64,000 bases of DNA, taken from the NCBI GenBank assembly GCA_900539855.1, contig UQDO01000004.1, positions 1 through 64,000 of the forward strand. Direction: 5' to 3'. Positions 60,189 through 64,000 of this stretch are shown in pieces. This stretch comes from an uncultured Oscillospiraceae bacterium. Its GTDB lineage: Bacteria > Bacillota > Clostridia > Oscillospirales > Acutalibacteraceae. The number at the start of each line of letters is the position of its first letter. The stretch's first letter is position 1. Below the pieces are notes generated by a model, which made no database searches, had not been told where the DNA came from, and worked only from the letters and a program-made list of their open reading frames with translations. The position numbers were made by a program, and so were the translations under genes.

Positions 60189-60407
60189 TTACGCATTAGA
60201 TTTATCTATCAGTTCCAAGTATTCCAGAATGTTGAGCTTCGGGATTCGATAGCGGCGGCCGACAATGAAACTTCTAATTTCCCCAGACCGCAAAAGCCTG
60301 TAAGCGGTTTTGTCGCAAATACCGCCGAGCATTTCACGCATCTGCTCAACATTGACTACATCGGGATAATCGGCAAATAGCAGTTTGTAGGCTGTTTGTG
60401 ATTCCAT
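60189..60407 (-). CDS. xis: Excisionase-like helix-turn-helix protein
   Basis: 72 aa from ATG 60407 (SD TAGGAGG; the frame to 60551 runs inside the neighbouring gene). MerR/excisionase-like winged helix: VVNVEQMREMLGGICDKTAY, RLLRSGEIRSFIVGRRYRIP, the canonical pattern of the DNA-binding excisionase family. Directs excision with Int. 99 bp gap to int has no other feature. Confidence 0.9.
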   Translation of the reverse strand: MESQTAYKLLFADYPDVVNVEQMREMLGGICDKTAYRLLRSGEIRSFIVGRRYRIPKLNILEYLELIDKSNA

Positions 60408-60417
60408 AGGCAGCCTC

Positions 60418-60942
60418 CTATCTGTTTTTCGGGATAATCTCGTAGTCGTACCCTGTACGCTGATTACAGTAGGTACAGGTGTCTTTTTCGGTTTGCTGCG
60501 GGTCGATCCGGCGTAAAGAATAAGCGCCCGAACCGTAGAAATTGTCGGCACAAGCGCTGCAAAGACAAAGAATTAACTTTTTCGGTATGCTCTCAATCAG
60601 ACCGATACTGACGGCAAGAGCATGATTGATACCGCGGATATGCTTATCGGACAGATGACCGATAAAGTCACCCAAACGGCGTTTATCAACGGTTCGCAGT
60701 TGTTCAAGCAAAACAATAGAGGGCAGTTCTAAACCGTCCTCTGCGTTGATGTAGTAATGGGTAGGCAACTTCGGCTTTGCGTCCGTTTTGCTTGTGACAG
60801 AAGCAATGATAACGGTGGGACTGTGCTTGTTTCCGACATTGTTTTGGATAATGACAACGGGACGATAACCCTCTTGTTCCGAGCCGATCCCTTGTCCCAA
60901 GTCAGCGTAATACATATCACCTCGTAGATATGTTTGATTCAT
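60418..60942 (-). CDS. PemK/MazF-family protein with C-terminal zinc ribbon
   Basis: 174 aa. Residues 1-115 are MazF-like (RGDMYYADLGQGIGSEQ, GYRPVVIIQNN, ASVTSK, VLLEQLRTVDKRRL), the fold of mRNA interferases. Residues 126-170 add a zinc-ribbon-like tail with Cys128/131 (CSAC) and Cys156/159 (CTYC). No MazE-type antitoxin gene is adjacent; the next gene, 10 nt downstream, is xis. Strong SD AAAGGAGGTC. Either a toxin regulated otherwise or a repurposed element protein. Confidence 0.85.
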   Translation of the reverse strand: MNQTYLRGDMYYADLGQGIGSEQEGYRPVVIIQNNVGNKHSPTVIIASVTSKTDAKPKLPTHYYINAEDGLELPSIVLLEQLRTVDKRRLGDFIGHLSDKHIRGINHALAVSIGLIESIPKKLILCLCSACADNFYGSGAYSLRRIDPQQTEKDTCTYCNQRTGYDYEIIPKNR

Positions 60943-60966
60943 AATGTTTGACCTCCTTTGAATTTA

Positions 60967-60982
60967 AGGCGAATATTCGCCT
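60967..60982. promoter_or_regulatory. 16-bp perfect palindrome upstream of the mazF-like gene
   Basis: AGGCGAATATTCGCCT, centred 32 bp before the ATG and just upstream of the SD. Operator-like. Confidence 0.55.
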
Positions 60983-61580
60983 ATGTAGGAAATCAAACAG
61001 CGGCACAGAATTAAGGTCAGGAAGATACAAACATTCTCCGTTTCAGCAGACCCGTCCCGCCGTATGATTTCATATTTCAAAAACGATCCTATTTGTCCTC
61101 GACACCCCGGATCGTTATGGGAAGTCATCAAACGGCTGGCGGCTCACCAGCTCCACGGGAATCTCACCCCCGGTAGGTTCTCTATCGGCTGCTCTCATTG
61201 CCTGCGACGGCTCACACACGAAAAATGCTGCTCGCTCGGACTGTGACTGAACAGGAGTATCATTAGCCCTATTGCTTATCATCGCCATACCGGGAGCCTC
61301 CCGATACTTATAGCCGGCTGTTTATCGCTCCTTGCCGGAAATCAGAAAGCCAAAGACCGTATAATCAAAATAGGTGTAATCTCGTTGCTTCTGTTTTCCG
61401 CAAATCGTGGCGCAGCCGCTAATGTGGCTTATGCTCATCACAATAGCAATAGGAATGTGTTTGATGAATGGGTATTCAGTTGTAAAAGAGCAAACCCATT
61501 CACCGCACAAAACGGAAAACAGGCAGAGAGTTTTCGTACCTCTCCACCTGTTTCCTCACTTAAAGCCTAAAACACAGGGA
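60983..61580. other. Region without a convincing gene inside the element
   Basis: About 600 bp. Short frames on both strands lack domains. A 17-nt-arm imperfect hairpin (GGAAAACAGG...CCTGTTTCC, 61514-61555) sits downstream of the sigma-like gene and may terminate it. The 61060-61330 stretch is more GC-rich than its flanks and could be a decayed or structured RNA sequence. Confidence 0.4.
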
Positions 61581-62051
61581 CTATTTCAAAATTTTTTTCA
61601 AATTATTCAGAGCGGCATAAATCGAATCCTGCACCGTCTGATATTTGCATCCCTCCATTTCTGCAATTTGGGAGTATGTAAGTCCATTGAAATAATACAG
61701 TATGAGCCTGCGCCGTTGTGTTTCGGGCAGTTTGTTTATAGCGTTGTGCAACGCCTCATACCGCATATTGCGAAGAACCGCATCCTCAACCGATTCCGGG
61801 AGAACAAACGCCCGGTCATATAGAGTAGCTTCGGTAAGCTCTGAATGCTCGTAATGCCGATCCACTTCATTAAGAAATGAAAGATCGTCCAGTTCAAAGC
61901 AATTCAGAAGCTCAAACAGTTCTTTATTTATCAGCAATTCCCGCAGTACACCTTGTCCGTCCCGAAAGGAAAGATAATGCTTGTCCTGCCGTTTGGAAAG
62001 TGTATAGGGGTTGTCTTTGTCTTTTCTGCGTTTTGGACGCTTCTCGTCCAT
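61581..62051 (-). CDS. Sigma-70-like RNA polymerase sigma factor of the mobile element
   Basis: 156 aa. The C-terminal 60 residues are sigma region 4: AINKLPETQRRRLILYYFNG, LTYSQIAEMEGCKYQTVQDS (HTH), AALNNLKKIL. The N-terminal part is basic then acidic and lacks a clear region 2, as in the small sigma-like proteins of Firmicutes conjugative transposons. Probably controls element genes. SD GGAGG. Confidence 0.85.
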   Translation of the reverse strand: MDEKRPKRRKDKDNPYTLSKRQDKHYLSFRDGQGVLRELLINKELFELLNCFELDDLSFLNEVDRHYEHSELTEATLYDRAFVLPESVEDAVLRNMRYEALHNAINKLPETQRRRLILYYFNGLTYSQIAEMEGCKYQTVQDSIYAALNNLKKILK

Positions 62052-62566
62052 AGTCGTTTCCTCCGATCAATCTGAAATTTGAGAAATTCAGATTGACGGA
62101 GGCGGTGAACGGCAACGTGGTAACGGGGTTTTGCTATATACAAAAACGCACCTGCATAACGGCAAAAATCGCCGTAACACAAGTGCATTATAGTTTATGT
62201 CATATAAAATATGGTCTGTGGGTTCAGGGTAAGAGCCATAATATCCCGATGCAAAATTTAGACTTTTTTTGACCGTGTACCATCGGGGCATAGGCGGTCT
62301 AAGTCATACAATTATACTCGCTGCTCATAATCAGCAGCGAAGCGTTGGCGGCAGTCCAGCGCATAAAAAACCTCCAAACCAAAACGCTGAATTGGAGGGA
62401 TAGGCATAACTACACACCCCGGCAAAACCTCGTTTTTTTATTTGTCGGAGCTGTTATTCTATTCAGTTCAATAATTTACAAACTGCCCGTTCATTTATAA
62501 TTGAATTACCATGCCATTATCAACATGACATAATTAGGTACAATTATATGTGGAGGTGAACCGACA
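62052..62566. other. Intergenic region with several small hairpins
   Basis: 515 bp without a supported gene. Hairpins ACGGC-N7-GCCGT near 62157-62175 and CCTCCAA...TTGGAGG near 62373-62400. TACAAT at 62539-62544 may be the -10 of the XRE gene, with a poor -35. Confidence 0.4.
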
Positions 62567-62905
62567 GTGCATAAAGAACCTGAAACGCTTGGAGAAATCC
62601 TTAAAACTGCTCGTATGCGTGCCGATATTACAATGGAAACGCTGGCGGAAAGAGTTGATATTACCGAGCGATACTTATATCGGATTGAGAACGAGGGAAA
62701 GAAACCCAGTTTTGATGTCCTCTATAAACTCATCCGGGAACTTGCAATACCAGCGGATTCGATTTTCTATCCCGAAAAGCCGTCCAAAGATTCCGAAATA
62801 GAAAATCTTGTCCGTATGCTTTACGGCTGTAATGAGCGTTCAATGGAAATTATCAAAGCAACCGTAAAAGCCACATTGGAAAGTCAACCAAAAGAACAAT
62901 CATAA
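62567..62905 (+). CDS. XRE-family helix-turn-helix regulator
   Basis: 112 aa, GTG start 7 nt after GGAGGTGA. Residues 8-65 are an XRE HTH (LGEILKTARMRADITMETLAE, YLYRIENEGKKPSFDVLYKL). The tail is helical. Divergent from the sigma-like gene; the likely element regulator. Confidence 0.9.
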   Translation: MHKEPETLGEILKTARMRADITMETLAERVDITERYLYRIENEGKKPSFDVLYKLIRELAIPADSIFYPEKPSKDSEIENLVRMLYGCNERSMEIIKATVKATLESQPKEQS

Positions 62906-62916
62906 AGCTGCTTTTC

Positions 62917-62966
62917 AAAAAACAGAGCCGATGATCTGCGAGGTATCCCACAGGTCATCGGCTCTG
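62917..62966 (-). terminator. Terminator of the Cys-rich KTR gene
   Basis: 16-bp stem CAGAGCCGATGATCTG / CAGGTCATCGGCTCTG (one wobble), 12-nt loop, T6 on the minus strand. Confidence 0.8.
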
Positions 62967-62969
62967 CGT

Positions 62970-63143
62970 CTATGCGTCCGGCTCTTTGATGACAACTATA
63001 TTCAAATTTTCAACTTCGATCAAACTTTCCTGCTTGCATTTTGGACAGTAGAGAGGAAAATTCTTTAATACCGTGTCCTCTCTGATTTTGTCACGCGTTT
63101 TACTGCCGCAAGCAGGGCATAAAATCCAATGCTCATTTTTCAT
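62970..63143 (-). CDS. Cysteine-rich KTR-domain small protein
   Basis: 57 aa, translated by hand. MKNEHWILCPACGSKTRDK, then REDTVLKNFPLYCPKCKQE: two CPxC knuckles around the KTR motif, a zinc-ribbon family found in Firmicutes integrative elements. Function unknown. SD GGCGGTGG is moderate. Confidence 0.85.
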   Translation of the reverse strand: MKNEHWILCPACGSKTRDKIREDTVLKNFPLYCPKCKQESLIEVENLNIVVIKEPDA

Positions 63144-63180
63144 TGCGCCACCGCCTTTTCATACAATCATTTTTACATCA

Positions 63181-64000
63181 TCACACAAAATCATTTCTGA
63201 CATCCGCAATAATATCTCCATTTTTGATTTTCCATAATCCATATAGCGATGTAAGAAACATAATAAGGAACATAGCCAATGAAGATATTACAAATGCTCC
63301 AAGCGGAAATACAAAATCAATTACCGCTCCGACTACAATGCTTTTATATATCAGATAGCATAACGGCAAAGAAGAAATGCCGCCGATTAAGATCGCAAGC
63401 AAACCATTCCGCAGGTTTTCGATGCAGAGCATAGCAAACAGCTTATTTACCGTCATTCCTACCGAACGCAATACCGCAAATTCACGCTTACGCATATTGA
63501 GGCTCGTAGTTATGACATTGAAAACATTTGCACAGGATATTACGGTCAAGAGAATTAAAAAGGAAGTTGAAAACAGCTTTATCATTGCGGCAAAGTTTCT
63601 CTGCGATTCATAGCTTTCAGCAGAACTGAATATTGACACATCTTCGGCAAGACCAACGCTCGTTAAATAATCCGTTGTGTTTTTTTGAATGTTCGCATAG
63701 TTTGGGGATTGTATCATTATTTCCTTGCTTGTGATTTCTGCATTAAACTCAGGCATACGGCTTTCGGGAATCAAAATACTGATGCCTCCGTAATTCGGTC
63801 TGAATTCAAGCGGAAAGTCATAGTTGCCAACCGTAAAATTAACGCTGAAAAAGGTATCGTAATAATTCTCATAATCAAAGCGGTCATTTGGATTTGCGTT
63901 AATATCTTGGCTGAGCCGTTCACTCGCTGCTTCACTCATATAACGCACATCGGCGTGATAGCTTCCGTCTTTCAAGATAGGAAAACTCGTGCTTTTACTA
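63181..64000 (-). CDS. FtsX-like ABC transporter permease, N terminus beyond window
   Basis: The frame is open to the window edge, so at least 273 C-terminal residues are seen. An extracytoplasmic domain (about 125 residues) is followed by the FtsX core of three membrane spans: LFSTSFLILLTVISCANVFNVI, LLAILIGGISSLPLCYLIY and FVISSLAMFLIMFLTSLYGL, with the typical KREFAVLRSVGMT coupling helix. MacB/BceB-like exporter permease; the ATPase gene should lie right of the window. Confidence 0.88.
   Translation of the reverse strand, partial: SKSTSFPILKDGSYHADVRYMSEAASERLSQDINANPNDRFDYENYYDTFFSVNFTVGNYDFPLEFRPNYGGISILIPESRMPEFNAEITSKEIMIQSPNYANIQKNTTDYLTSVGLAEDVSIFSSAESYESQRNFAAMIKLFSTSFLILLTVISCANVFNVITTSLNMRKREFAVLRSVGMTVNKLFAMLCIENLRNGLLAILIGGISSLPLCYLIYKSIVVGAVIDFVFPLGAFVISSLAMFLIMFLTSLYGLWKIKNGDIIADVRNDFV

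Noticed and set aside
61064..61570. Small frames of about 60 codons on both strands inside the element
   Set aside because: No SD or family match; left as unassigned region.

Overview
The window reads as chromosomal DNA of a gut-type, endospore-forming, anaerobic Clostridia (Oscillospiraceae/Ruminococcaceae-like; this placement is inference). The grounds are Gram-positive Shine-Dalgarno sites, frequent TTG/GTG starts, sigma-A promoters, spore genes (SpoVB-like, YabP, YabQ, GerQ-like, CwlJ), a HrcA/CIRCE-controlled groESL, a sortase, a bile-salt-hydrolase-type enzyme and plant-glycan enzymes. No rRNA operon and no CRISPR array were seen. Left arm (1-12.6 kb) is accessory and metabolic: the 3' end of a choloylglycine hydrolase; a minus-strand cassette of an Old-Yellow-Enzyme-type reductase plus a split aconitase X; a GH63/trehalase-like glycosidase with a PAP2 phosphatase; a MITE-like repeat; a PAS protein; a degenerate region; a MFS-LacI-GH39 sugar operon whose GH39 gene is frameshifted; and an orphan McrC. 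Core block (12.6-37.7 kb): ssrA-smpB; recJ-rel-dtd-MBL-hemZ; a small unknown protein with a nucleosidase; then the conserved Firmicutes order spoVB-like/mazG/hup/rqcP/yabP/yabQ/divIC/yabR; an RNA methyltransferase; tspO; groES-groEL; tyrA-pncB; and lon-engB-lysA. Middle (37.7-53 kb): ogg; a small cell-surface island (tail-anchored protein, secreted protein with an atypical sorting signal, sortase, membrane protein, SDR); then nusB - TsaD-like - xseA - xseB - ispA - dxs - tlyA - nadK - argR - recN - tyrS, the usual Clostridia cluster but without folD. Right arm (53-64 kb): gerQ-like/cwlJ germination pair, a Xer recombinase behind a palindrome-rich AT stretch, the NAD salvage pair pncA-nadE, then a tRNA-Leu(CAA) locus with a decayed second copy. 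Immediately right of the tRNA lies an integrative element (tyrosine integrase, excisionase-like protein, MazF/PemK-like protein with a zinc ribbon, sigma-70-like factor, XRE regulator, Cys-rich KTR protein, FtsX-type permease) that runs off the window. NAD metabolism recurs (pncB, nadK, pncA, nadE). Most core genes sit on the plus strand in tight operons with 1-25 nt gaps or 4-nt overlaps. All family calls are from reading motifs, with no database search.
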